The position numbers and the translations under genes were made by a program. Of a stretch of 64,000 nucleotides of DNA, positions 1 to 13,755 are shown piece by piece. Under the pieces are notes generated by a model that did no database searches, had not been told where the DNA came from, and was given only the letters and a program-made list of their open reading frames with translations. The DNA lies in the NCBI GenBank assembly GCA_001953115.1, contig LSSL01003891.1, positions 1 to 64,000 of the forward strand. Reading direction: 5' to 3'. Source of the stretch: Smittium mucronatum (lineage: Eukaryota > Kickxellomycota > Harpellomycetes > Harpellales > Legeriomycetaceae). Positions within the stretch are counted from its first letter, which is position 1; every line of letters starts with the position of its first letter.

Positions 1-3000
1 TTTTAGTTAATATATATGATTATATACTGGCCTTGAATAAAATAAGTTATTTTTATATACTTTAAAGTTTTTTTTCACCAAATTTGAAATTTTTTGAATA
101 GATGTAAATAGGATCTAAATTTTATTTATAGAATATTTTCGATTTAATATCATATTTAAATCGAAGAAATTAGAAATTAGAGAGTTAATATTATTTTTAT
201 AAATGATTTGTTGACATATTAATTTGTTTTTTTCCTCCGCAAATTTTACTAAACAATTTTTTTATTATATTTTATTTAAATTTAAATTCATAAAGGATAA
301 TTTTTTTCAAAATTAATTGTATTTTAAATGACCTTATTCTTATCTAATGCAAATATATTTAAAAATTTATGCCCAAATGTCGGATAAAAGAAATCAAAAG
401 TAATTTAAATCAAACATTCAATTTTTTTAACAATTATATACTTTGTTAGCCACAATCCAAAAAATCCTCAAATAGCTTCAGGATTTTTTAAAATATTTTA
501 AAAATAAAGATATATTTTTATAATTTATGATGTGATGTTTCTAAATAGAATTACAAAGAATATTTTATAATTTATAATTTATATTTTAGAGTTAATATTT
601 TTAACCACATTTAATATTGGAAAATTTTATCGAGTTCTAATTTAAAAATTTTGACATTCATGTTATTAAGTTAATTTTTTAAAAAAATATATGATTTTAT
701 ATAAAAAAATACTTACATTCTTTAGATATAGATTTTGTAAAAAAATACTATAAAATATATATTAGACCAGATTTAACAAACTTTAACCGATTTAAGTTTT
801 AATTTAACTCAATTATATCCAAAATATAACTTTATAAAATAAATTTTAATAATACAACTAAATCAAATTATTTGTGATTATTTTTTTTATAATATAGAAA
901 AATGAGATAAAAAATTAGGTTTTTTATAAATTAAAAATATTTTATCAGAAAATATAATATCAAGAAATTATTTATTTAACCTAAATATAAGAAATAATTT
1001 ATTAATTTATTTATAAATAAATAAATAATGAATTATTAAATATAAATAGAAAAAAAATAAGGATCTTTGACGTTTTTAAATCCCATTAAATTTCGTGCAT
1101 TCTAAAAAATAATATAAGAGTTAAAATTGATAATTAAATTTAATAACTAAATATGAAATCAAGATATTCATTGGGATTAAGAGTGTTGTAATCAGAGAAA
1201 AAATTTTAAGAGCCAGTTGCCTAATTTTTGTGAATATTATAAATCTAAAATTCAGTTTCTTATTGCAATAATCATTTATGATATGAAAGGGTTAAATTAT
1301 AATAATTTCAAACTTGAAATAAAATAATAATAATAAATATTTATAAAAAAATGAAATTTAAAATAATTGAAATAAAATCGATAACAAAAAAGTAAATAAA
1401 AAATTTTTTTTATAAGAATATAAACACCACTAAAGATAAGAATAAATAGTGGAGGATATTTTATATTATTTTCAAGGATTTTAAACAATATATTTAATTA
1501 AGTTAAAATAACTTTTTGTTATAATACTCTAAAATAATAAACATTAAACTGGAAATATTAAATTAGAAAACAAATTAATTGTATTAAAATATCACATATT
1601 AATTCGTTCGTAAAAAGAAATTATAGAATATTTTTTTCAATTAAAAATATTATTTATCGAAAATGATATTTAAGACTAGTGATATTAAATAAAAAAGTAT
1701 GAAAAAATATTTTGAAAATAAATAATATTCACTTAAAACCAAGAAAATTATTAATTTAGAAAGCCGATAACATAATAGATTTAATTCTCAAATAATTTAT
1801 TTATTAGCTTATAATGGTTTATTACGATTTAATTTTAAAATAAATAAACAATAATAATTGTAATTATTATTTCCCGTAAATTGTATTATTTTAATAACAA
1901 AACACATTTTTTGGGAAAAATGAAAAAAATTACAAGAATATTTATGCAATTTGATAATTAGGAGAGAAGAGATCAGAGGTGAAAAAAATTAAACAGAAGA
2001 TAAAAAGGTTTTTAAGAAACTAACGACCGATTTAATAAAATATAAAATTAATTAGAGATTCATATAAAATATAAATAATTTTTGATGTTTTTATATTTTT
2101 TTCATCAGATTCAAAAATAACCTACATATGATTTTAAAGCTTCAGAATTATTCTTATTAGATGTAATCAGTATTAGAAAAATCGAAATCCGTAAATAAGG
2201 AAATTTATATTTCAAAAAAAATAAATAGTTTTACAGAATTAGTTCTCTATAGCGGTTAATATTAATTATTAAATTAAGCGTTTATTAAGGTTCAAATAAT
2301 ATTTGTTTTATTTTTAATACTTATAATTTTAAAAATTTTATCCGTTAAATTTACTCATAGCTAATAGAAGAAATGTAATAGGCCATGAATTATATTAGAT
2401 AATGCGGGTATTTATGAATTTACTATATTTAAATTAATAAGTAAGAAAATATTTACATTTAACAGATTATGGATTATTTTAATCTCAGTTTATTATTTCG
2501 GCACATTTTTTTATTAAAAAGCTTTAATTTCATAGACGGATTGTATTAAAAGATTTTAGAAAAGCATTTCGATTATTCAATAATTTTTTAAAATAAATTT
2601 AATAGAGTTTTAATTAAAAAAAGATTGATTTTGGCATATTCCGAAAAGTTTAATTATGTCAAAATCGATTTTACGTTTTATGATTCTTCAATTTAAAGCT
2701 TTATATAATTTATTTATCGTGAAGATTTTTTTATCAATAAAAGCCGTTTTAAAACTTTAAAAATGTTTCGTTTATATAACTATATCGATTTTTTTTTTTT
2801 TCAAAATAAAGTTTTTAAGATTAATATTTTTATATCTAGTTTTAAAAACATTCTACAGAAATAATATAAAATAAATCATTAAATAAAGGTATGTGAGTAC
2901 TCTGTTTTTGATTTTTTTTCTTCTTTCTCTTGGATAAAAAGTTACTATGAGCTACAACAAGTTATACTTAATTATAAAAAAGTTAAATTGTCAAAATGTG

Positions 3001-5298
3001 TTTGAAAGATCCGATAGGTAAATAAAGACCAAAAATAGCAGAGAATATGAGCTTTGACTGGTGTAATAGTCAAGTTGGAACAAACAACAAATGATAATTG
3101 ATTAAAATGTTCTATTTTCACCTTTTTAGAACAGCCACATAAATCTGACCACGTCACCATCAATGTTTTTGTAAAAAATCAATTATTTTGACTATAAATC
3201 TAATAATACTGAAGGTATTAAGGTATATTTTTATTGTATATAAAATCATTTCTAAATGCTGAATATAGTATAGTAACCTATTTTTTTTACTTTGAGATTG
3301 AATAGAATCCATTTTGGTCTAGAAGAATGATTAAAGAAATATAATGATAGAGTTATAGAGGTGTGATATTATGCAATGAAGTCAGTTTCACAAGGATTTT
3401 TTTTTACAAAACACATATGCTTTTTATTGTATTCCCTCCTTTTTTTGTTTAATTAATAAAATTTTCTAATTATAGAATCCATATGATCTTAAGGGTTATG
3501 AATATTAATCAAGACATATTATCTGATATTTCGGCCACTGTTCTGTAAAAATTTTATGCTTGGATATATCCAAATATAAGCTGATATATCTGGGTAAATA
3601 GGGGATTTGTTTGGGACATCATTATAAATACCCTTATTTTTTTATATTGACTAAGCATGATAAATGTTGTTTTTTTTAAAGTGTCTAGAAAAAAAAGAGA
3701 TCGATTTATTCATATTTTTGGGCAAATAAACAATGGGTTTAAGTCAGCGAAAATTTGTCTAATACTTTAATTTTTAAAAACTTTGAAATATTACAGGTAA
3801 TAATAGCTTTTGTTATTTTATTTTGAAAAATAACCACCTTTGAACATTATTATGAAACTTCGATTCCAAATATGCAATAAGACTTTCTTGTATTAGCATA
3901 TTTAATGAATCACAGCTTTGAAAATAATAAATTTACAAGTTTTTATTGCCAATCAAATTTAATTGTATTCGATTGTATTCTTTTTTTTTAAACCAATGAT
4001 AAAAAAAGTCAAATAATCAATAAGCAAAAAATGCCCTAAAGATGAATAATGTATTACGTATTAATGATTTGATTTATATCATTATGCACATATGTATATC
4101 AGAAATAATATATTGGAAATCGATAAAATTCAACAATCAAAATTTGTATATGGTTGATTCATTCCATTGAGCGAATAAAATTTACGATAAATGATTTGAA
4201 CTGGGTACCGGAATCCGCTAATAGCTCGGAATGCATTATCAATTTCAACCCTCATAAAAAAAAAATTCACATCAACTACACATAACATGAAAATAACTAA
4301 TTTTTTTAAAAAAGGGTTTAAATAAAAAAATGCAATAATAGGGTCGGAAATAGAAATTTATCTTTAAAATTTTATCAAGTTCAAAATTTAGAACATTTTT
4401 ACAACTTTGGCATTGATAGGGTTAAATATTGAAAGATTTCACATCGTCCCAAATATGATTAAATATGAGCCTCTTTTGGTCTTAGTACAACAAGCAGTAT
4501 GAAACTCATAATTTACTTGAAATTACTTATACTAGTATCAAAAAGCTGAAATTTCATTGGGGTTTAATGGGTGCACATTACGTTTTTTTAATCATTTAGT
4601 TGAATTCTATTGCACCTTCTTTAAACTTGAAAAAATATCATAATTGGTTATTTAATTTGTTTTAAATAGTGATATCATTAAAATTGACAAAATTAAAATC
4701 GTCTTTTTAAAAAAATCTCTTTTCCTATTCGTTTTCAGCTATTAAAAGCGGTAAGAAAAAAAATAAGCACTAGATTTTAAATATATTATTCTGCATTCAC
4801 AATCGATTTAGCACATTTTTCTGTTTTTTATCTTGGTATCAAAATTTCCGCTAAAAATTCCATTAAAAAACCCCACAATTTTGCTTTCATCTTTTAGAAA
4901 GAATAATACTGAGTAGCCATTGGCTATATTTAGGTGCATTATTTTTCTGATCAGGTGATCACCCAATAAAGAAAGAATACTCGGATATCAATATCCTTAA
5001 AATAGATAGTTGGTTTTGGATTTTAGACTGTTTTTGGATCCTCAGTCTTGAGCTGACTGGCTTTGCTTTTGTGACTATAAAAAAAAAACCAAAATACAAA
5101 CTACCCATTGGTCAGCCAGAATAAATTTTTACCAGTAACCGAAATTTTTTAGCCAAGCTATCTATGGCAGATAATGCTTATAGATGCCTTTATTTTAGAC
5201 TAAAGTAGAAAAATCACAAACTACCAATTTTATTACAAACTCGGTGATCAAGCAAAGAACCAAAGCACATAGACTTCCATATTTAATATTTTTATAAA
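1..5298. other. AT-rich region without recognisable gene
   Basis: The stretch is dominated by A/T homopolymers and has frequent stops in all frames. Nothing in it translates into a domain I recognise. A 63-codon minus-strand frame at 2972-3163 is the only one with mixed amino-acid composition, and it matches nothing I know. From about 4900 the base composition becomes less extreme, which fits a promoter or 5' region for the Dug2-like gene. A perfect 10-bp palindrome, GGTGATCACC, lies at 4954-4963. Confidence 0.6.
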
Positions 5299-8200
5299 AT
5301 GTCCGAATATCACAAGGTTAAGTATTTTAGTTCGCTAAAAGGCAATTTCCACACAATGACCAGTAGATTGTGGAGTGAAAGGGACATACCTTTCACGCCA
5401 ACCCTCAATTCACAAAATGAAGATTTATCGCCTCAAGATACCAACCTTAACCAAAAAAATTCTATATCAGACATTTCAATCAATTCTGATAGTCCAAGCA
5501 TTTTCAGACTTGGTTCTTTGAAATGCATACAAGAGGTATCTCAATGTCCCATTTCGTACAAAAATTCGAGAAACTCAGAAGACGGAGTCAGCCACAATGC
5601 ATCAAAGATGTCTAAATCCAGCGAAGATATTCCCACATCAACAAATGCCAGAAAATTCGATTCTTCTGAAAATGAAGTGCTTTTCAACACTACTGAAACA
5701 GCTAATAATTCTAAATATGACGGTTCAGTCTTATCTTTATCAATTACAGATAACAAGTTATTCAGTGGATCTCAAGATAGTAACATTTATGTTTGGGATC
5801 TCCAAACATTTCAATTGATCAGGGTACTGTCTGGCCACACCGGTGGTATTATGTGTTTAGCATTAGATCGAAACAGCAGTCTTTTATTTAGTGGTTCGGC
5901 GGATGGCACTATCAGGGTAATTTTGATCGTTTATATCTATAAATCGCGATATCGTTTAAACAAGCCTATTAAATACTAATTTTTCTAAGTATATGTATTT
6001 AGGTATGGGATGTGGATACACTTTCTTGTTTATACAAAATAGTTGCTGGTAGCAATTCAGGGTCAATACTCTCTATAGTATACGTGGATGAATATGAATT
6101 GATTGTAATTGGGTGTCAGAATTCTACCATACAATGGTTTTCACTTAAAAGTAAAGATGATGTCTCCAAAAATAACCGTATGGCTGAAATATTACTTAGA
6201 AAATCTAAATTTTTTGAAGGAACAGGAAATCCTGAAGTTAAAACCGACTCTCCTGCTTATTATTTAAGTGGAGGCTCGACCAGGGATCCCGATTTCTTCT
6301 TGATAAACCCTAATAGCTCTAGTTCTACCTTGAATGATATGGAAAATGTTTACATCATATTTGATAATAATACTATTCCAAATGCCCATTATGGATATGT
6401 GAATTCTTTGTATTCTAGTAAATTGCCTGATTGTATAGACACCGTTTTGTTTTCATCATCCTCTGATAACTCCATAAAGGTCAGTTTTATAACTTATATT
6501 CTATCATTTTTCGTTATATTTTTATTCTCAAAACTTTTTTAACCTGTATTTTTTGAAATTGGTTTTTTATTTTTTAGATTTGGAAGATTTCTGACAATAA
6601 TATTTCATTAATGGATACCCTTGAACTACCAGAAGATGAAGAGATGGGCGTTTTGTCTATTGCTATTCATGATGAGTTGCTATTTACCGGTTTGCAAGGC
6701 GGTGAAGTTCTCGTTTGGGATTTAGAAATCAGAAGACCCATAAGATTCTTGAAAGGTCATACAGATGATGTACTGTCAATTGTATATTTAAATGACTTCA
6801 TTTATACTGGGTCATATGATGGCACAATTTGTGCATGGACAAACAATTTCGAGCCAGTATTCAAACTCAGTGCCCACGATTATTCACATGTCTTATCAAT
6901 GGTTGTATCGCCAATAGAGAATATGCTTGTGAGTGGTTCCAGTCATAATACAATAAAGTTTTGGAGGCAAAGTTTGCAGAAAACATCTCCTAAGCCCAGT
7001 CCGGCATCCTCTAACATTGAGTTTTTTTCACAACCCCAGCTGGGACTAGATTCATCTGTGGATATTTATAACCCCCAAACTGATAAAATTTGCTCTAGCT
7101 TTATGATTACCTGTTTGGATCAATGGATATCGTTCAAATCTGTTTCGGGACATAATGAGTTTCAAAAAGAATGTAGAAGTTCTGCCAAGTTTTTGAAAGA
7201 TTTGGCCTTTTCACTTGGGGCTTCAGAGTCAAGACTTTTGGCCGGAAGCTCCGGAAGAAATCCTCTAGTTTATTTCAGATTTGACCCCAATTCTGATAAA
7301 ACACAAGCCATCCCATTCTCTAAAGATACTGAAACCATAGTCATTTATGGTCATTATGATGTTGTGCCTGCAGGCGATTCGAGTTCCTGGGACTCCTTCC
7401 CATTTTCTTTGAAGGGCAAGGATGGGTACTTGTATGGTAGAGGTGTTACCGACAATAAAGGCCCAGTTCTGTCAATGTTATTTTCCGTTTACGAGCTTTA
7501 CCATTCCAAAGAGTTGTCTATACCAGTCGTTTTTTTGATCGAAGGGGAAGAAGAGAATTTATGTGAAGGATTAGACGATGCCGTTAAAGCAAATTCACAT
7601 TTATTCGGGAAGCCTAAATTGGTTCTCTTGAGCTCTTCATACTGGATAGGCGAAAACAAACCTTGCCTTACTTATGGAATGCGTGGAAATATCAGAGTCA
7701 AGTTAGAAGTTGATTCATTGAGGACAAGTGATGTTCATTCAGGGGTTTGGGGAGGTGCATCAAATGAACCGCTAATATGGCTTACGAATATCATCTCTAA
7801 ATTAACATCGCCAAACGGCAAAGTAAATATACCAGGATTTAATGATCTAGTCGATGATGTTACTCCGGAAGAACATGAAAGAATGAATTCTCTTGTTGAT
7901 ACAATTTTCAAAAATGAATCCGAATATAATCTAATAGAACCCCGTTCCAAATTCATGACAGTCCCAAAAAACCTCTCATCCATAAGTAATGTCGTTTCTT
8001 GGCCCTCTAAGGAGCGTTTCGAAGATTCTAACTTGAATTCAAACCAATCTGACTCATCTCATGACAATTACAAAAGAGAAAAAATATTCAACCAATTAAT
8101 GCATAGATGGAGGTATCCTACCTTATCCATTCACAAAATAAGCTTGAATTCGTCATCGCCATCTTACAACTTTGGGCTTATACCCCCAGTATCATCTGCT

Positions 8201-8965
8201 ACGATAAGTATGAGGACAGTGCCTAGCCAAACGTATGAACATATTGCTGATAATATTTCACTATATGTAAAAACTATATTTACAAATCTTGTTGGGGAAA
8301 TGGTCCCCTCAAGGAATTTCAGCTTTTCCGTACATGAAACTAAAAGCTGTTTCGATGATTCATCATCTCACTTATTCGAGCTGCATGAAATTCATTCTGG
8401 GACTCATTACAGTACACCATTGATTCTAAAGCTCGAGATAAAGCAAATATCAGACTGGTGGCTAGCTAATACAAATCATATGTATTATAAGATGGCTGCA
8501 GATATCATTTCTAAGGAATGGGATGAAGAAAAAAGCAACCCTAATTATAAGGAAAAATCCTCGAAAAAAAGCGAAATCAACTCCAAGAAATGTGGTGGTA
8601 GCGATCAATTCTACATTAAAAAAATTGGCGAAAACCAAAATTCAGCTAGTATGAATCTTCATATCAAGGATGGCTCTGGCCCCCAACAGACACTTAGCGA
8701 TCAAAACTCTGGGGGATATAATAATAGCATTTATGATTCTAATACGAACAACGTGCTATTAGTCCGTGAAGGTGGATCCATTCCAGCAGTTCCCTGGCTC
8801 GAGAAGTTTTTCGGTGGGGATTGCGTATGCATGAATATTCCCATGGGACAATCATCGGATAATGCCCACTTGCCTAATGAAAGAATCCGTCTTGTAAATC
8901 TTATAAAAGGTCGCAGCATTGTTAAAAATCTCATTTATGAAATTGGAAAAATCCAAACTATTTAA
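5299..8965 (+). CDS. DUG2: Dug2-like glutathione-degradation protein (WD40 repeats plus M20 peptidase-like domain)
   Basis: Three exons join in phase 0: 5299-5916, 6003-6479 and 6578-8965, giving 1160 residues. Intron 1 carries a TACTAAT-like branch site. Both joins fall inside WD repeats and restore them (DGTIR then VWDVD; DNSIK then IWKIS). Residues 1-139 are Ser/Asn-rich and look disordered. WD40 repeats run from about 140 into exon 3. An M20 metallopeptidase fold follows, with HYDVVP (H624, D626), TDNKG (D657), EGEEE (687-691) and a late DNAHLP (H1129). In the family, Dug2 pairs with the amidotransferase Dug3 to split cytosolic glutathione, and Dug1 then cleaves Cys-Gly. The usual metal-binding Asp of the SDNYW motif is replaced here (LLSSSYW), and I believe Dug2 proteins commonly differ there from active carnosinase-like enzymes. 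At 1160 residues it is longer than yeast Dug2 (about 880), through its N-terminus and low-complexity insertions. I see no Dug3 gene nearby. The family call is firm; activity is inferred. Confidence 0.9.
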
Positions 8966-9830
8966 TATATTTATAATCAGCGACATATTCTCATCTAAAC
9001 AGTCACTTAATTTTCCACTTTTCCGAAAATTGCCGTATGCAGCTTGGTATCACTTTTTTTTCTCCAAAGTTCTATTGACATGCTTTGGCTTTCTTATTGG
9101 GCTTCACTGATTCGCCAACTAATGTGATACAAGTTATATGCAATCAATATTTGAAACACATTATGAGTAATGCTAATAAATATTCAATGATATATTTTTA
9201 TTTTATGCTGTAAATTAGTAAAAAAGTTTAGATTTCACAGTTTTAATGAATCATTCCTATTAGAGTAGAGTTATATGCCAAGACTGAAACTAATAAACAA
9301 TTGACTGGTTATTGATAAAGCATAAGTAATTCTAGGGTTTATGGTTATAAAAAAATATTTTTCCAAGTCTTATTAACTAGCTACTGATGATGTCAAAACC
9401 AGTATTGATGAAATTGCAATTCGGGATATATGGGTATTGAACTCTGTTGAATATTAAAATTATTACTGATATTCATCTTAATTATTCATGTCTTTTTTGA
9501 AAGTATAATATATCATTTCCAAATAAGTGATGTCACTGTTTTTCTACGCAAATTTATTGGACTGTTTAATCAGAAACATATCAAGGGCATTGAATAAAAA
9601 AGATTAGAAGCTCTCCAATTTGAGTCAAATTAAACATCGTGGTGCTAAATATTTGCTTTTGTATTTTTAAACTATGGATGGGATTCATTGATTAGCCTGA
9701 TTAGTCTTTGAACATGTATAAATAGTATCTCGTCTCCAATTTAAATTATTATTATAACTAACTCTTTATCTCAAAGTTATACTGATCCTCACATACATAT
9801 TTTTATTCAATCTTTTTTTTTTTTTAAATA

Positions 9831-12800
9831 ATGAATATTCTTTCTGATCTGAATTCAAACTTGGGTAGTGATTTTGGTCTAGATAAGAATACAACCCTTA
9901 TGACACCAGTGTCTTCCCCATATTTCAAACCATTCAAATTCGGAAATGTAAACAAGATTAGCTCAAACTTTGTTAGAGACGAATTCACGAAACCTGCCCA
10001 AAGAAGTTGCAATAATGATGAATCAAAAAGTATTACCTCAACTATTTTATTCACACTTATTAATTTAATACATATTGTGAGTTGTCTATTTAGATAAAAA
10101 GTTGAATCAATATTCCTTTAAATTGGAAAGCGAGTTCTCGGTGGATATAAACCCTATTTTCGAGGAAATAAAGTCGGAGAAGAACGTTAATCATATTGAA
10201 AGCTCTAGTTTTACGAATTTAACTAGTAAATTTTATTCGAAATAGTAGAATTCCGAGCTTTATTAATAACAATATACTCACTTTTTTTTTTGTCATATTA
10301 CTTTCTAATATAGAAAAATTATTTAAAAAAAATGAATCTATTAAAAAAATGATTAATCCCAAAACCCAGGATTCGATTCCAGAAGACACCGACTCGGGAA
10401 AAAAGTTCAGCTTTTTGGATGTGTCGGAAAAAAAATACCCGGGATCCCAGCAAAAATCTATTAAAACCATTAAAAAAAAAACGAATAAAGACCCAGTTGC
10501 TTTCTCTAATAAAAAATACACTTTAGAAGGTACAAATGATTCGATTAGATCTCCCAAAACGATAATTAATCTGTTCAATAATCCCTCAACATTGATTCCA
10601 ACTGTTAAAATGGAAAATTCTATGCCAGAAAAAAACGTTCCTAAAAATGATACTGAAAATACGAAGAAAAGTGTCAAACAGGAAATAAATACTTTGGAAA
10701 TCAAAACAGCAATCAATTATTCCGAAAAGGAAAACTTCAATGGTCCTCCTAAAAACCCCACAAAAGTTAATATTCCAGGTACAGATAAAAAAGAAGAGGT
10801 GAATGAAGTTTTATCTGATGCTAAAAAGAGAAGTGCACAGTTTATATTGGAAAGTGGCCCTGAAAAAATAAACACCGAAAGAGTATTTAAAATACTTAAA
10901 TCACAAAACTCAGAATCGGAAATCCAAAGTGTATTAAAACCTATGATAAATAATGGATCTTCGGATCAAGTTCATAAACCAGTTATTAAATACACCTCGG
11001 ATGAAACCCTAGAGCAGAGAAAGGGGGAGGGTTATGAATATAACCTGCAAAGCTCAATTAGCTCGATAACCATTTTACTTAGAAAGATGTGCGATGATGT
11101 AAATAGAAGCATTTCTTTTAGACTACACGATTTATTAAAATCTACTTTAGATATCGTAAGAGCTTTGTTAACCATATAAATTTATAAACCTTATTTTATT
11201 AAAATTTCTTTAAAATTTCTGTATCTAGGATTCCACAATTAACGAATTGGTTAACAATAGAGATTTTTACAAATCCCAGGTCGGCGAATTGGCAAAGCTT
11301 AAAACTTCTTTAGAGAAAAAAAATAGAGAAAAAGATATTGAGTCTATGGAAATAAAAAAAAGGTATTTTTGGTTTCTTTGATAAACCCATCATAATAACT
11401 GATGATTATTAAAAAAATTAGATTTGATAATTCCTTGGATCTGTTGGAATCAACAAAGGTAGTTACATGATTTTTTATAACTTTTCTGTGTTTTCAGGCT
11501 TATATCTAATCTTTATAGAAAGAACTATTAGACCAAAAATCAAAAAACGAAGAATACTGCGATCAAAAGGTCAAACTAGCCCAAGAAATATTATCTTTAG
11601 GTCTTGGTAAGTTTCAATCCATCTTATATCAATTAAAATTCTTTAAAAAATGGGTTTAAACTAGGAAAAAAGAATGACCAAGAAAAGCTATCATTAGTAA
11701 TTCTAGAAAATGAAGAGTTAAAAAAAAACATTGCTGATTCTCTAAAGAAAAATGAAACTTTAAATGAGGAAATTGAGCGTTTAAAGAGTGATTCCACCAA
11801 TAAGGATGAGATAATATCAAAACTGAACCAAGATATAAAATCCAAAAAAGAGGAAGTCATATCCTTAAGCAAAGAGAAAGAGGACAATATAATTACTTTT
11901 GATAGTTTAAATGCTGAAATATTCAAAGCAAAATTAATCATTTCATCTAGTGAGAATTTTATAAAAGAGAAAGATCTTTTGCACACTGAAATGGTCAGAG
12001 AAAAAAATGAATTGGTAGTCAAAAACGAAAAACTTAACTTTGAGGTAGAAAGAATCAAAAACAACACGCAGTTTATAATCTCCAACAAAGAAAAATCAAT
12101 AACCGACCTAAAAGTAGAGATTATTGCCCATAAAGAATCCAAGAGGCTTTTAAGCCTCCAATTAAGTGAGCTAAGGGATGAGTAAGAATTTTTTTTAAAA
12201 ACACCAATTTAACTTAGATAAAGCTTGTATAAATTAGAAACATTTCAACTTGCAGATTCAACGACCTCCAATCAAAATTTAATGAAAAAGAAAACGATTT
12301 TTTTAATGAGAAGAAGGCATTTTTGGCAAGAATAGGGGAGCTTGAGAATTTAGAGAATAGGTAATATTATAGTTACAAAAACCTGTATAACTTATGAAAA
12401 AAATTCTATGTTTTCTTTCACAGAAATCAGCTAGAGGTTCAAATGAAAACTCAAGAGTTGGAGTTGGCTATTGAGGAAAAAGAATCATTTTCTAAAAAAA
12501 ACTTAGATCTAATTCATAATCTGGAGAAACTGAGGACAGAGCTTGATGAAAAATTGTATTATATTTATAAATAAAAATATTTTATTTTTAACGGCTCAAA
12601 CCCATTATTTTTCGTAGAATTGAAAAAATCCATTCAAAAAAGTGCCAGGATGATGATAACTTTTCAAATCCATCTCAGTTAAGAAAATAAAAATTCCTTT
12701 TTTATTTTCCTGTACTATAACTCTCATTAATGATTTTTATAGAACTCCTACTGAGATACTTTATGAAGAAGATATTTATGCTTTAAATCATACGCATGAA

Positions 12801-13755
12801 GATGTTTTGATTAACAAATCTCCGTTGAGGTAATAAAATGTAGATATTTTTAAAAAAAATAAGTTAAACCCTTTTTTTTTATTCAGAAATGGGAATTTTG
12901 AATGCAGGGCTGAGGTTAATTTTGAAGCTGAAAATGAAAATGAGGCCAAAAGCAAGGAGGTATTCATAATTATATCCGAGTTTTATTAATTTTAAACATA
13001 TCTTTTTACTGTGGATAGGATGAACTTATACACGATTTTATGGAAAATCTTACAATTATAGAATCCAATTCTAAATTAGATGGTATTTCAAGTTCATTTA
13101 TTTATAAGACAATCTTGTATAAAATAGTTTTTTTTAGGTGATTCTAAAATAGAAAATCTTAAAATAAATAACGGTTTGCTGGGAAAATTAAATGATGTAA
13201 CTCCAGGAGATAATGATTTCGACCTAGATTGTGAAGATGATGAGATGAAATTTTGGGTAGAAGATCTCCTAGACTTATATGCATCATCTCAGCTGGATGA
13301 CATAAATCTTGAAAACTCTCCACAAGCTACTTGCACCAATCCTATTTTTGGACAATTGGATTTGGAGGCATCTAGTAAAATTAATAAGGCAAATGAAAAA
13401 GTCTATTTTATTTCTTTTTTTAGGCTCTTTAAAAAAATATACACAATTTTTCTCCATATAGAAATCCGAAGTCGATAAGTTACAACCAAATAAAGGGGCA
13501 CTTAAGAAAAAAACTCTGCGCTCTAAAAAGACCTGTGAATCAAAAGAATGCTTTTCTATGAAAAACTGTGAGACCTTAAATTCTAAGCCAAGAACCTACA
13601 CAAAAGAAACTAATTTAAAGGACTTTTTAACAGAGAGTTCTATAGAAAAAAACACAAGCTTTGGGAAAACCTCAATTTCATATCCAACCAGATCTAAAAA
13701 GCAATATAGCAAACAGAGGAAGGTATACACGAGAAAATCAAAAAAAATGGGTTGA
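9831..13755 (+). CDS. Unrecognised 15-exon coiled-coil protein, 1008 residues
   Basis: Fifteen exons join without a frame break: 9831-10029, 10094-10225, 10314-11155, 11229-11362, 11422-11458, 11519-11606, 11665-12181, 12256-12360, 12424-12555, 12618-12677, 12743-12829, 12887-12959, 13019-13082, 13138-13400 and 13462-13755. The total is 3027 nt including TGA. All introns are GT-AG and 55-88 nt long. The N-terminal third is polar, Lys/Ser/Asn-rich and probably disordered. A short helical segment around exon 3/4 (SSISSITILLRKM, then DSTINELVNNRDF) leads into a long Glu/Lys/Leu/Ile coiled coil across exons 4-10. An acidic patch follows (DFDLDCEDDEMKFWVEDLL). The last about 50 residues are strongly basic (RSKKQYSKQRKVYTRKSKK). 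This architecture suits a chromosome, spindle or structural scaffold protein, but I cannot place it in any family. Exon count is far above the neighbours'. The start codon is the first ATG of the open frame, after a T-run at about 9815-9826. The existence of the gene is well supported by phase consistency; the function is unknown. Confidence 0.8.

Noticed and set aside
1297..1488. Minus-strand 63-codon frame
   Set aside because: It is a Phe/Ile/Tyr-rich string typical of chance translation of AT-rich DNA, with no motif.
2972..3163. Minus-strand 63-codon frame with mixed composition (HFNQLSFVVCSNLTI)
   Set aside because: It looks less random than its neighbours, but there is no recognisable family, no splice extension and no coding-like flank, so I do not call it.
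4958..4969. GATCACCCAATA shared with the LINE leader near 14609
   Set aside because: Flanking sequence does not align convincingly, so a LINE 5' remnant upstream of the Dug2-like gene is not supported.
10219..10716. Minus-strand 165-codon hydrophobic frame
   Set aside because: It is a shadow of exon 3 of the coiled-coil gene, whose plus-strand exons join perfectly in phase.
11633..12142. Minus-strand 169-codon Phe/Ser-rich frame
   Set aside because: It is antisense to the coiled-coil exon 7; Lys/Glu-rich coding on one strand yields Phe/Ser/Leu-rich frames on the other.
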